64,000 nt of DNA from positions 248,001-312,000 of the forward strand of contig NZ_QMHO01000003.1 in the NCBI RefSeq assembly GCF_003313505.1, written 5' to 3'. The notes below the pieces were generated by a model. It saw nothing but the letters and a program-made list of their open reading frames with translations, did no database searches and had not been told where the DNA came from. A program made the translations under genes and the position numbers. The stretch's first letter is position 1, and each line of letters begins with the position of its first letter. The DNA comes from Pedobacter nanyangensis. GTDB lineage: Bacteria; Bacteroidota; Bacteroidia; Sphingobacteriales; Sphingobacteriaceae. Positions 45,000-53,112 of this stretch are shown piece after piece.

Positions 45000-46091
45000 T
45001 TATTTACCATTGGTAACGCGTAGTTTCCTGTCTTTCAAGGTAACTTTTAAACCGCCTTCGTTAAAAATAGAGATCAGTTCTGCGATACCGGCAGATCGCT
45101 GTATCTTACCTACAAACAGCTCATCCCTGAAGGCACTGTCGTAAACCACTTCTACATCGTACCAACGTTCCACCTGTCGCATGATCTCACTTACCGTCAG
45201 TTTATCGAATTTGAAATAGCCATTTTTCCAGGCTACCGCCTGCGCAACATCCACCTGCTTAACATTAATGGTATGCTTACCCACCTGGGCCTCCTGCCCT
45301 GGCAAAATCACCTTGCTAACCGCACCTGTACTGATAGCTATGGAACCTTCAACCAAAGTGGTTTTAACAAGGCTTTCATTGGCATAAGCATTGATATTGA
45401 ATACCGTTCCCAATACTTTAATCTCTTGGTCTCTTGATTTCACCACAAAAGGTGTCATTTTACGATGTGCAACTTCAAAATATACTTCGCCCTCAATTTC
45501 AACTGATCTGGTATTGCCGCTAAACAATAAGGGAAATTTCAACTTAGAAGCCGAATTGAGCCATACCTTTGTCCCATCAGAAAGCATTAACTGATACGTT
45601 CCGCCTTTTGGAGTTTCTAAAGTGCTGTACTGGTTGGTTAAATTTTCCTTTTGTGCGATGTTCAGCTTGGTCAAATCGTAAACCAATCCTTCCCCACTTT
45701 TGGCTGATAGCACAATGCCACTTTGGGTTAAAATTTCTTCGCGATGATTGGTGTCCAATAAAATCTCCGCCCCATCAGCCATACGCAGTACAGCATGTTT
45801 ATATCCCGGCAATACTGCCAACGTCCCTTCATTCGTTTTTACGCCGCCAGGTATAAAATAGTATCCGGCAAAACCCAACAACAACAATATCGCCGCATAT
45901 TTCAAAAGGCTCCAATTGCTGCCAGTTTTTTTTAACGCAACTTTCTCCTTAATGGCCCTATCCATATCTTCATTTAGATAAGATTCGAGTTCGCCCTTGG
46001 ATAACAAGTCAAAAAAAACCGCCAATTCTTCCTTTGTTAGCGTTTTATCAACATACCCCTTAACCAGTCTTGTATAAAATTGAGATTGCAT
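45000..46091 (-). CDS. FecR-family anti-sigma factor
   Basis: Single-pass inner-membrane regulator of 363 residues that holds or activates the ECF sigma factor encoded just upstream and receives a signal from the STN domain of the SusC-like transporter. Seen: N-terminal cytoplasmic helical part (TRLVKGYVDKTLTKEELAVFFDLL), one membrane helix (about residues 63-80, YAAILLLLGFAGYYFIP), FecR domain (about 125-255; TLETPKGGTYQLMLSDGTKVWLN, VEGEVYFEVAH) and C-terminal DUF4974 (about 290-360; FDKLTVSEIMRQVERWYDVEVVY). Gene order sigma-FecR-SusC is classical. Confidence 0.94.
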   Translation of the reverse strand: MQSQFYTRLVKGYVDKTLTKEELAVFFDLLSKGELESYLNEDMDRAIKEKVALKKTGSNWSLLKYAAILLLLGFAGYYFIPGGVKTNEGTLAVLPGYKHAVLRMADGAEILLDTNHREEILTQSGIVLSAKSGEGLVYDLTKLNIAQKENLTNQYSTLETPKGGTYQLMLSDGTKVWLNSASKLKFPLLFSGNTRSVEIEGEVYFEVAHRKMTPFVVKSRDQEIKVLGTVFNINAYANESLVKTTLVEGSIAISTGAVSKVILPGQEAQVGKHTINVKQVDVAQAVAWKNGYFKFDKLTVSEIMRQVERWYDVEVVYDSAFRDELFVGKIQRSAGIAELISIFNEGGLKVTLKDRKLRVTNGK

Positions 46092-46131
46092 AAAATGTAA
46101 ACCTATTTATCTATAACGATATGAAGCCCTG

Positions 46132-46743
46132 TTAGGGTAAAAATCTATCCATAAAAATGAAGAGTACTATTTTGAGATTATTGTGTATCCTTAGTTTTTC
46201 CAGAACGTTTTTTTTGAGTTTCTTTACGGTGGCTACCATGTGGTGTTTAACCGTGTTTTTAGAGATATTTAGTTCCTTGGACACCTCTTCATAGCTTTTT
46301 CCCTCTTGCCTGCACATATAAAATACTTTCTGCGAAGTTTCTGGGAGCTTTGCCAGCTGCTGTTTCAAAAACACAAAATACTCTTTTTCGTGAGCCAAGG
46401 CCTCTATCCCCTGGTGATAGTTCTTAAATTCTCGGATCATTTCATCCGGCATCAGCTCTATCCGTTTTATTTTTTTCAGGCAATCTAATGAAGCATTTTT
46501 AGCCATACGGAACAAATAGGCTTCAAGCGCCTCAATATGGCTCAATTGAGCTCTATTGTTCCAAATTTTTACAAATAGGTCTTGAACAATGTCTTCGGCA
46601 ATAGTTTCGCTATGTACATAACGCTGCACAAACCTTTTAAGTTGCTTGGAATGGGTGTTATATAAATGGCTAAAGATCTTATTTTCTTCGACAGATAAAT
46701 CTTCATTAAAAAATGTAAATGTCGAATCTAGCCCGTCATACAT
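46132..46743 (-). CDS. ECF RNA polymerase sigma factor (Bacteroidota FecI-like)
   Basis: Extracytoplasmic-function sigma factor of 203 residues from the ATG at 46743. Longer in-frame starts exist up to 46827, but the only good -7 box (46801-46808) predicts transcription from about 46794, which excludes the outermost start and favours 46743. Region 2: SHLYNTHSKQLKRFVQRYV and DIVQDLFVKIWNNR (about residues 50-64); region 4: LAKLPETSQKVFYMCRQEGKSYEEVSKELNISKNTVKHHM, a helix-turn-helix (about 130-170). It should direct expression of the sus operon behind it, released by the FecR protein. Confidence 0.93.
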   Translation of the reverse strand: MYDGLDSTFTFFNEDLSVEENKIFSHLYNTHSKQLKRFVQRYVHSETIAEDIVQDLFVKIWNNRAQLSHIEALEAYLFRMAKNASLDCLKKIKRIELMPDEMIREFKNYHQGIEALAHEKEYFVFLKQQLAKLPETSQKVFYMCRQEGKSYEEVSKELNISKNTVKHHMVATVKKLKKNVLEKLRIHNNLKIVLFIFMDRFLP

Positions 46744-46800
46744 AGCTATAAAGATTAGTTTGTTTACCTCTAAGTTAAACAAATATGCCATTTTAAACAA

Positions 46801-46808
46801 CAAACTTA
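46801..46808 (-). promoter_or_regulatory. -7 promoter box of the ECF sigma gene
   Basis: The minus strand reads TAAGTTTG, a full TAnnTTTG match. It lies 58 bp before the chosen start codon and inside longer alternative reading of the gene, so it helps decide the start. Confidence 0.45.
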
Positions 46809-46914
46809 GCTTTAAGCGCAAATACACAGGCAGCTTTGGTGTTAATTACCATATATCAATATTCAAGTAGTGATTTCTTTCTAACTTCGTTGATATCATT
46901 AAAAATCCAAGATC

Positions 46915-47232
46915 ATGAAAGAAGAATTTATCCACCTGCCTCTGTTCAAAAATGAAGAGAAACAACGTTTCGAGCTCACCGTAGATGGCCACACGGCATT
47001 TATCGATTACGAAGAAAGCGAGAAAATCATCAAGCTCATCCACACCGAAAGCCCCGAAGCACTAGCTGGAAGAGGAGTAGCAACCGCATTGATTGAAAAA
47101 ACGCTAAACTATTTGGAAGAAAATGCTTATGCACTGGTTCCTTTATGTCCTTTAGTTTTTGCTTACGTGAAAAGACATCCGGAGTGGAAAAGGTTGGTAC
47201 CCGCTAAATATCTAAGGCTTTTTGATAGATAG
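46915..47232 (+). CDS. Small GNAT-type N-acetyltransferase (YidJ/YjdJ-like)
   Basis: 105-residue member of the minimal GNAT family (COG2388). Seen: FELTVDGHTAFIDYEESEKIIKLIHTESP, then the acetyl-CoA loop AGRGVATALIEKTLNYLEE (about residues 57-75) and the C-terminal VPLCPLVFAYVKRHPEWK (about 81-98), where Cys/His/Pro conservation marks the group. Substrate unknown. It is a stand-alone gene preceded by a weak promoter-like TAACTTCG at about 46878. Confidence 0.85.
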   Translation: MKEEFIHLPLFKNEEKQRFELTVDGHTAFIDYEESEKIIKLIHTESPEALAGRGVATALIEKTLNYLEENAYALVPLCPLVFAYVKRHPEWKRLVPAKYLRLFDR

Positions 47233-47302
47233 ATAGATATTTTATAAGCATTTCCCGTTCTGATTAAGAATAATTATCTTCATGTTCAGAATAATTACGC
47301 TC

Positions 47303-47947
47303 ATGAAAAAACTATGGCTTAGTCTCTTAATCATGATGGGAAGCTTTTACACAAAAGCCCAGTCGTTAAGATATTTTGGTTCGGACAATAACGAAATTTC
47401 AAAGGAAAAATTTGATGAGACATTAGAAACAGGAAAATTTCTACGAATGCCTGGTGACTCCATCAACCACACAAAGCTCATTCTTAGAGAAGAAAAAGGA
47501 AAACTTGCAGACTATGCCGCATTTAAAAAAGCAATAGAGTCGCAAACTAGAAAAAAGCTTTCGGAAATTTCGCCTACTGTATTTATTTACTATCCAGGTA
47601 AAGATCCATGCAACACTTCCGGTGCTGCTACACCCGCATCAAAAAGGGCTTGGCATGAGGAACTACAAAAAGGTGTTTGGAAATTATGCGAAACAAAGCC
47701 TTTGTACGTCACCAAGAACATCAATGACATGGATAGCACAGGTTCGTCTGTATTGCCCTGGATTAACGATCCTGAACATATCGTAGAAAAAACTTTCTTT
47801 AAGCAGCACTATCCTTGTGGAAGCTTTGTAGTGATTGCTCCAAATGGCGATTACCTTAGTCATTTTGGAGAATACGCCAAGGATAGCGTTTGGAAAGCTG
47901 TAAAACAAATCAAGAAACAAATGGGCAAAACTGGAGATGAAAGCTAA
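47303..47947 (+). CDS. Secreted protein of unknown function
   Basis: I do not recognise the family. From the ATG at 47303 the protein has 214 residues with a signal peptide (KKLWLSLLIMMGSFYTKAQS, cleavage likely after the AQ). An ATG seven codons upstream is possible but adds only polar and hydrophobic residues before the basic KK. The mature part contains SPTVFIYYPGKDPCNTSG, reminiscent of a thioredoxin-like strand followed by a Cys, two further Cys (KLCETK, YPCGSF) and the segment GSFVVIAPNGDYLSHFGEY. The three cysteines hint at a disulfide-bonded periplasmic or surface protein. Neighbours give no functional hint. Confidence 0.7.
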   Translation: MKKLWLSLLIMMGSFYTKAQSLRYFGSDNNEISKEKFDETLETGKFLRMPGDSINHTKLILREEKGKLADYAAFKKAIESQTRKKLSEISPTVFIYYPGKDPCNTSGAATPASKRAWHEELQKGVWKLCETKPLYVTKNINDMDSTGSSVLPWINDPEHIVEKTFFKQHYPCGSFVVIAPNGDYLSHFGEYAKDSVWKAVKQIKKQMGKTGDES

Positions 47948-48283
47948 GCTTTAACACTGCTTCAAACACAACATCCATTTGATCAATATCCACAGCCAAA
48001 ATTTGCAAGCATTTTCTGACATTTCTCACTTTTAGGCAGAAAATCTTAAAATTTACAATGCAAGCATAATATCTATACCGAATACCAATTCCATATTTGG
48101 TCTACTTTCTATAGTGTTTTAGGAGAACAAAAGCTTATTTCTTAAAATTTAAATTTGCAAAACAATAAAAAAATAGAATTTTATTTCAAATTAAATATTT
48201 TCATTTTGTCTATTGCTATTTTTTGAACCAAATACTAAATTGGTATTTATAAAAAAAGCACAAAATAATTAGCCCAGTAAAAA
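47948..48283 (+). other. Gene-free region upstream of the ilvE leader
   Basis: About 336 very A/T-rich bases with no reading frame of interest. It holds two promoter candidates for the ilvE unit: TAAATTTG at 48150-48157 (full match to TAnnTTTG) and TATTTATA at 48244-48251 with a TTTTG box (48221-48225) about 18 bp upstream. No palindromic repeat or operator is evident. Confidence 0.5.
48150..48157 (+). promoter_or_regulatory. Candidate -7 promoter box for the ilvE leader
   Basis: TAAATTTG matches TAnnTTTG exactly. It would give an untranslated stretch of about 120 bases before the leader peptide ATG at 48284. A second candidate closer to the leader is noted at 48244. Confidence 0.4.
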
Positions 48284-48385
48284 ATGAAATTCACCAGCTT
48301 AAATAGCCTTGTCCTCCTCAGCGGTATTACCGAGGTGCTGCTGCTTAATGTGGTACTTTCATACCAGAGTAAGGGTTTCTTATAA
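48284..48385 (+). CDS. Leu/Val-rich leader peptide of the ilvE attenuator
   Basis: A 33-codon open frame (ATG to TAA) in the ilvE leader. It contains 9 Leu, 4 Val and 1 Ile codons, 14 branched-chain residues of 33. They are concentrated in SLVLL (residues 8-12) and in EVLLLNVVL (17-25). The stop is followed 18 bases later by an intrinsic terminator. This is the standard architecture of a ribosome-mediated attenuator: stalling at the Leu/Val codons when charged tRNA is scarce frees an antiterminator arm. The peptide itself is expected to have no other role. There is no Shine-Dalgarno site, as usual in the phylum; the start is preceded by an A-rich run. Confidence 0.85.
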   Translation: MKFTSLNSLVLLSGITEVLLLNVVLSYQSKGFL

Positions 48386-48443
48386 GATATTGATATAACA
48401 TCTAAAAAGCGTCCCCTTCTTCAAAAAATGGGACGCTTTTTTT
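48367..48443 (+). promoter_or_regulatory. Transcription attenuator in front of ilvE (antiterminator and terminator)
   Basis: Terminator: a 12-bp stem AAAAAGCGTCCC (48404-48415) with GGGACGCTTTTT (48430-48441), 14-base loop, T run to 48443. Antiterminator: GAGTAAGGG (48367-48375) can pair with CCCTTCTTC (48414-48422), eight pairs of nine, which takes away the 3' part of the terminator's left arm. The first arm starts 9-13 bases after the VVL codons (48350-48358) and ends 8 bases before the leader stop (48383). A ribosome stalled on Leu/Val codons leaves it free; one at the stop codon covers it. ilvE starts at 48456. Confidence 0.8.
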
Positions 48444-48455
48444 AAACATAGCAAA

Positions 48456-49346
48456 ATGAATTATTACAATTCGAACACGGTAATTTATTTAAATGGCCAG
48501 TTTGTAAAGGCCAACGAAGCCAAGACCGATTTATATGGACAATCGCTTCACTACGGCTTTGCAGCATTTGAGGGCATTAGGGCCTATAAAACCCATAATG
48601 CCACCCGTATTTTCAAGGCCAGAGAGCATTTCGAGCGGCTAAAACGCTCCTGCGAACTAACAGGCATTCCATTTAATTGGGACATTAATGACTTGATTAG
48701 ACAAACTTACCGCCTACTCGAACTGAATAATTTAAAAGACGCCTACATCCGTCCGCTGGTTTTTAGCGAGCCGCAAATGACATTGGTTGCCCCGGTGCGT
48801 ACCTCTATCATGCTTTGCGCATGGGAATGGGGAGCTTACTTGGGCGACAGACAGTTGAAAGTGTGCATCTCGCCTTTTGAGCGCCCAAATCCAAAATCCA
48901 TAAAAATTGAAGCAAAAATCAGCGGCAACTATGTCAATTCCATTTTAGCTACCTCAGATGCCAAAAACAAAGGTTTTGACGAAGCCCTGTTGTTAGATGC
49001 CAGCGGCCATGTAGCCGAGGCTCCCGGGGCAAATATCTTTATTGAAAAAGGAGGAAAACTTTATACGCCCGCCAAAGGAAACATTTTACCTGGCATCACT
49101 AGAGCAACCATGATGGAACTTTGCCGGGTGTTAGACATCGAAGTGATTGAAAAAGAGATCACAGTGGATTTCTTAAGAGAAGCAGATGGCGCCTTTTTTT
49201 GCGGAACCGCAGTAGAAGTAGTAGGCATTCACACCGTTGATGATGTCGTATATAGACAAAGATGGAGGGATAGCATTGGTGCTACCTTGCAAAGAGCATA
49301 TAAAAACCTGGTACTGGAGAAAGTGAACTACGAAGTGATCATTTAA
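48456..49346 (+). CDS. ilvE: Branched-chain amino acid aminotransferase
   Basis: PLP-dependent class IV aminotransferase of 296 residues catalysing the last step in Ile, Leu and Val synthesis with glutamate as donor. Seen: VIYLNGQFVKANEAKTDLYGQSLHYGFAAFEGIRAY at the N-terminus, the Arg-containing RPLVF, the PLP lysine in IEAKISGNYVNS (about residue 152), GFDEALLLDASGHVAEAPGANIF (about 173-195) and LPGITRATMMEL. It is the first gene of the cluster and is separated from ilvD by a second attenuator, so it forms its own transcription unit controlled by the Leu/Val leader peptide. Confidence 0.95.
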   Translation: MNYYNSNTVIYLNGQFVKANEAKTDLYGQSLHYGFAAFEGIRAYKTHNATRIFKAREHFERLKRSCELTGIPFNWDINDLIRQTYRLLELNNLKDAYIRPLVFSEPQMTLVAPVRTSIMLCAWEWGAYLGDRQLKVCISPFERPNPKSIKIEAKISGNYVNSILATSDAKNKGFDEALLLDASGHVAEAPGANIFIEKGGKLYTPAKGNILPGITRATMMELCRVLDIEVIEKEITVDFLREADGAFFCGTAVEVVGIHTVDDVVYRQRWRDSIGATLQRAYKNLVLEKVNYEVII

Positions 49347-49370
49347 TTTCTCTTCTTGATAATTTGTTAG

Positions 49371-49378
49371 TATGTTTG
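49371..49378 (+). promoter_or_regulatory. -7 promoter box for the ilvD leader
   Basis: TATGTTTG matches TAnnTTTG exactly and lies 20 bp before the Ile-rich leader peptide. No good -33 box is seen. If used, ilvD and the genes behind it have a transcript independent of ilvE. Confidence 0.55.
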
Positions 49379-49397
49379 GCTGAAACAAAAACCACAC

Positions 49398-49472
49398 ATG
49401 CGTTTAAATACAGTCATTATTAACAACATTATCATTATTCCTCACCAGAGGGAAGGCAATCGTTGTATATAA
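49398..49472 (+). CDS. Ile-rich leader peptide of the ilvD attenuator
   Basis: A 24-codon open frame (ATG to TAA) with seven Ile codons: two at residues 7-8, four in a row at 11-14 and one as the last residue; only one Val and one Leu. The tetrad IIII is followed by PHQREG, and the stop is followed by an intrinsic terminator. The composition differs clearly from the ilvE leader (Leu/Val), so this switch should sense charged tRNA-Ile. Such a run is very unlikely by chance in an intergenic region of this size. Confidence 0.87.
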   Translation: MRLNTVIINNIIIIPHQREGNRCI

Positions 49473-49524
49473 TGAAAAAGATACTATAGCGAAACCGCCT
49501 CCCAAAAAGAGGCGGTTTTTTTTT
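49450..49524 (+). promoter_or_regulatory. Transcription attenuator in front of ilvD (antiterminator and terminator)
   Basis: Terminator: 10-bp stem AAACCGCCTC (49492-49501) with GAGGCGGTTT (49509-49518), 7-base loop, T run to 49524. Antiterminator: GGGAAGGC (49450-49457) pairs with GCCTCCC (49497-49503), seven pairs with one bulged A, and so removes the left arm of the terminator. The antiterminator arm starts 11 bases after the Ile tetrad (49428-49439) and ends 12 bases before the stop codon (49470-49472). The same geometry is found in the ilvE leader. It also acts as the 3' terminator for readthrough from ilvE. Confidence 0.83.
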
Positions 49525-49552
49525 GAATTGAACAGAACAAACAACAATATAA

Positions 49553-51232
49553 ATGGAATTAAATAAATACAGTAAGACTTTTACGCAAGATCCAACACAA
49601 CCCGCAGCACAAGCGATGCTTTATGGAATTGGTTTAACTGATGCCGATATGGCCAAAGCTCAAGTGGGCATTGCAAGTATGGGTTATGATGGCAACACTT
49701 GTAACATGCACTTAAATGACTTAGCCGCTGTGGTTAAAAAAGGGGTCTGGAACAACGATTTAGTGGGTCTTACTTTTAATACCATTGGCGTAAGTGATGG
49801 CATGAGCAATGGCACCGAAGGCATGCGCTACTCGTTGGTAAGCCGCGATGTCATTGCCGACAGTATCGAAACCATTTGTGGTGGCCAATACTATGATGGT
49901 GTAATTGCCATCCCGGGTTGTGACAAGAATATGCCAGGTGCCATTATGGCCATGGCTCGTTTAGATCGCCCTTCTATTATGGTATACGGCGGAACTATCG
50001 CACCAGGCCATTACAAAGGTGAAGAATTAAACATCGTTTCTGCTTTTGAAGCTTTAGGCCAAAAAATCTGTGGCAATTTATCAGACGAAGACTATCAAGG
50101 CATTATTAAACATACCTGCCCTGGTGCTGGTGCCTGCGGCGGAATGTACACGGCTAATACCATGGCTTCTGCCATTGAGGCACTAGGGATGAGCTTACCT
50201 TATTCGGCCTCTAACCCAGCCATTAGTGAAGAAAAGAAAAACGAATGTTTAGATGCAGGTAAATATATCCGCATCCTTTTGGAAAAAGACATCAAACCTT
50301 CGGATATCATGACCCGGAAGGCTTTTGAAAATGCCATCCGCACCATTATCGTTTTAGGCGGAAGTACGAATGCGGTATTACATTTTATCGCAATAGGTAA
50401 GGCTATTGGCGTTGAAGTTTCACAGGATGATTTCCAACGCATGAGCGACATCACTCCTGTATTGGCAGATTTTAAACCTAGTGGTAAATTCCTAATGCAA
50501 GATTTACATCAGTTTGGTGGAACACCTGCGGTGATGAAATATATGCTGGATGAGGGCATGCTACATGGCGATTGCTTAACGGTTACTGGAAAAACCGTGG
50601 CAGAAAACCTGAAAGATGTAAAATCAATTATCGACTATAACCAACCGATTATACAAAAATTAGATAACCCGGTTAAAGCGACTGGTCACTTACAGATTTT
50701 GTACGGAAACCTGGCAGAAAAAGGTTCGGTAGCCAAAATCTCTGGAAAGGAAGGCGAGAAATTCGAGGGCCCTGCAAGAGTTTTCGATGGTGAGCAAGAT
50801 TTAGTGGCTGGGATCGCCTCTGGTCGAATTAAGCCAGGTGACGTAGTGGTGATAAAAAACGAAGGCCCTGTGGGTGCACCAGGTATGCCAGAAATGTTAA
50901 AACCCACTTCGCTAATTATTGGTGCCGGCTTAGGCAAAAGCGTTGCCCTAATTACCGATGGCCGTTTCTCTGGGGGCACGCATGGTTTTGTAGTGGGCCA
51001 CATTACACCAGAAGCTTACAAAGGTGGTTTAATTGGCCTAGTAGAAGACGATGACATCATTGTGATTGATGCGGTAAATAATAAAATTACGCTACAGGTT
51101 AGCGACGAAGTCATCGCTGAACGCCGAGCGAAATGGCAGCAGCCTAAACTGAAAGTCAGCAAGGGCGTATTATTTAAATATGCCCGTACCGTTTCAGATG
51201 CTGCCGGAGGTTGTGTAACCGACGAAGCCTAA
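49553..51232 (+). CDS. ilvD: Dihydroxy-acid dehydratase
   Basis: Fe-S dehydratase of 559 residues converting 2,3-dihydroxy-isovalerate/3-methylvalerate to the 2-oxo acids. The Fe-S cysteines are visible in NTCNMHLN (about residue 50), GCDKNMPG (about 123) and [14 protein letters not shown] (about 193-206); [22 protein letters not shown] (about 463-484) is the C-terminal family motif. It is the first gene after the Ile-responsive attenuator and is followed by ilvB with a 44-bp gap. Gene order fits a single ilvDBNC unit. Confidence 0.97.
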   Translation: MELNKYSKTFTQDPTQPAAQAMLYGIGLTDADMAKAQVGIASMGYDGNTCNMHLNDLAAVVKKGVWNNDLVGLTFNTIGVSDGMSNGTEGMRYSLVSRDVIADSIETICGGQYYDGVIAIPGCDKNMPGAIMAMARLDRPSIMVYGGTIAPGHYKGEELNIVSAFEALGQKICGNLSDEDYQGIIKHTCPGAGACGGMYTANTMASAIEALGMSLPYSASNPAISEEKKNECLDAGKYIRILLEKDIKPSDIMTRKAFENAIRTIIVLGGSTNAVLHFIAIGKAIGVEVSQDDFQRMSDITPVLADFKPSGKFLMQDLHQFGGTPAVMKYMLDEGMLHGDCLTVTGKTVAENLKDVKSIIDYNQPIIQKLDNPVKATGHLQILYGNLAEKGSVAKISGKEGEKFEGPARVFDGEQDLVAGIASGRIKPGDVVVIKNEGPVGAPGMPEMLKPTSLIIGAGLGKSVALITDGRFSGGTHGFVVGHITPEAYKGGLIGLVEDDDIIVIDAVNNKITLQVSDEVIAERRAKWQQPKLKVSKGVLFKYARTVSDAAGGCVTDEA

Positions 51233-51276
51233 CAATTAACCTAAACCGAAAACTTCCATTCATAAAATATAGAATT

Positions 51277-53019
51277 ATGGAAACCTTACAAGATACAGAG
51301 ACGAAAAAGACAACCACAAGCTCCCCTACCTTTAAAGGTTCGGGTTCGCAAATGTTGTTGAATGCCCTTATTGAGGAAGGCGTAAGTACCATTTTTGGCT
51401 ATCCAGGTGGTGCAATTATGCCTATTTACGATGCGCTTTACGATTATGCAGACAAGCTAGAACATATTTTGGTACGCCATGAGCAAGGTGGTATTCACGC
51501 TGCCCAGGGTTATGCCCGCACCAGTGGCAAAGTAGGTGTTGCTTTTGCCACAAGTGGCCCAGGTGCAACCAACTTGGTTACTGGTTTAGCTGATGCACAA
51601 ATTGATAGCACGCCTATTGTTTGTATCACTGGACAGGTATTTGCCCACCTATTGGGAACGGATGCTTTCCAGGAAACTGATGTGATTAACATTACTACAC
51701 CGGTAACCAAATGGAACTACCAAATTACCGATGCAAAGGAAATCCCTGAAGTATTGGCGAAAGCTTTTTACATTGCTAAAAGCGGCAGGCCAGGTCCCGT
51801 ATTGATTGACATTACCAAAAATGCGCAGCTACAAATTGAAGAGTTTGAAGCTTACGTAAAATGTAACCATATCCGCAGTTACCGACCTAAACCAAAAGTG
51901 AGGGTTGAGTTTATTGAGGAGGCCGCCAAATTAATTAACAGCGCTCAAAAGCCTTTTGTATTGTTTGGGCAAGGGGTGATTTTGGGCAATGCCGAAAAAG
52001 AATTTAAAGCATTTATCGAAAAAACTGGGATTCCTGCGGCCTGGACCATTATGGGCGAAGGCGCCATTCCAACCGACCACCCGCTAAATGTAGGGATGTT
52101 GGGGATGCATGGCAATTACGGGCCAAATGTTTTAACGAACGAAGCGGATGTCATTATCGCTATCGGAATGCGTTTTGATGACCGTGTAACTGGCCGTTTG
52201 GATAAATATGCGAAACAGGCAAAAATTGTTCACTTGGATATTGACCCTGCGGAAATTGATAAAAACGTTAAAGCCGAAGTGGGTGTTTGGGGCGACTGCA
52301 AAGAGACACTTCCAATTTTAACCAACCTGGTTAAACAAAACAGACATGAGGCTTGGGTTGCACAATTTAGAGATTATAATCAACAGGAAATAGACCAGGT
52401 CATTACACCTGAATTATACCCTGCGGGTGAGGAAATGACCATGGGCGAAGTTTTACGAACCTTAAACGAGCTTACCGGTGGCGATGCAGTCATTGTTACG
52501 GATGTTGGTCAGCACCAAATGGTGGCTTGCCGTTATGCTAAATTTAACAAAACACGTAGCAATGTTACTTCTGGTGGTTTAGGGACCATGGGCTTTGGTT
52601 TACCTGCCGCTATTGGTGCCAAATATGGTGCTCCAGAGCGTACGGTAGTGGCCATTATCGGTGATGGTGGTTTCCAAATGACGCCACAGGAACTAGGTAC
52701 CATTATGCAGTTTGGTGCAGCCGTAAAAATCCTGATTTTAAACAACCAGTTCTTGGGAATGGTGCGCCAGTGGCAGCAATTGTTCCACGATAAGCGCTAT
52801 TCGTTTGTGAATATTACCAGCCCTGATTTTGTGGCTTTAGCTAAATCATACTACATCGAAGCGAGTAAAGTAGACCAAAGAGCTGAACTTAAAAAGGCTT
52901 TGGAGACGATGATTAATCACCAAGGTTCATACCTTTTAGAGGTAATGGTTGGCAAGGAAAACAACGTTTTCCCGATGGTACCGCAAGGTTGCAGTGTAAG
53001 TGAAATTAGATTGAAATAA
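51277..53019 (+). CDS. ilvB: Acetolactate synthase large subunit
   Basis: TPP- and FAD-dependent catalytic subunit, 580 residues, condensing pyruvate with pyruvate or 2-oxobutyrate. The ATG at 51277 (ETLQDTETKK) is chosen; an in-frame extension upstream overlaps the ilvD stop and has no family match. The short Thr/Ser-rich N-terminus precedes GSQMLLNALIEEGVSTIFGYPGGAIMP, then the catalytic Glu in VRHEQGGIHAAQGYA (about residues 72-86) and the TPP/Mg motif GDGGFQMTPQEL...LNNQFLGMVRQW (about 465-500). Partner regulatory subunit follows. Confidence 0.97.
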   Translation: METLQDTETKKTTTSSPTFKGSGSQMLLNALIEEGVSTIFGYPGGAIMPIYDALYDYADKLEHILVRHEQGGIHAAQGYARTSGKVGVAFATSGPGATNLVTGLADAQIDSTPIVCITGQVFAHLLGTDAFQETDVINITTPVTKWNYQITDAKEIPEVLAKAFYIAKSGRPGPVLIDITKNAQLQIEEFEAYVKCNHIRSYRPKPKVRVEFIEEAAKLINSAQKPFVLFGQGVILGNAEKEFKAFIEKTGIPAAWTIMGEGAIPTDHPLNVGMLGMHGNYGPNVLTNEADVIIAIGMRFDDRVTGRLDKYAKQAKIVHLDIDPAEIDKNVKAEVGVWGDCKETLPILTNLVKQNRHEAWVAQFRDYNQQEIDQVITPELYPAGEEMTMGEVLRTLNELTGGDAVIVTDVGQHQMVACRYAKFNKTRSNVTSGGLGTMGFGLPAAIGAKYGAPERTVVAIIGDGGFQMTPQELGTIMQFGAAVKILILNNQFLGMVRQWQQLFHDKRYSFVNITSPDFVALAKSYYIEASKVDQRAELKKALETMINHQGSYLLEVMVGKENNVFPMVPQGCSVSEIRLK

Positions 53020-53030
53020 TTAGAGCAAAG

Positions 53031-53087
53031 AACAAGGATCAAAGAGCAACGATTAAAAGTATAGACATCATGTCTTTGATCCTTGTT
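53031..53087. repeat. 15-bp inverted repeat between ilvB and ilvN
   Basis: AACAAGGATCAAAGA (53031-53045) and its exact complement (53073-53087) flank a 27-base loop. No T run follows, so not a typical intrinsic terminator. Related words (AAAGAGCAAAGAATAAAG) recur near 54018. Confidence 0.7.
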
Positions 53088-53112
53088 CCTTTATCCTTAA
53101 TCCACAGAAACA

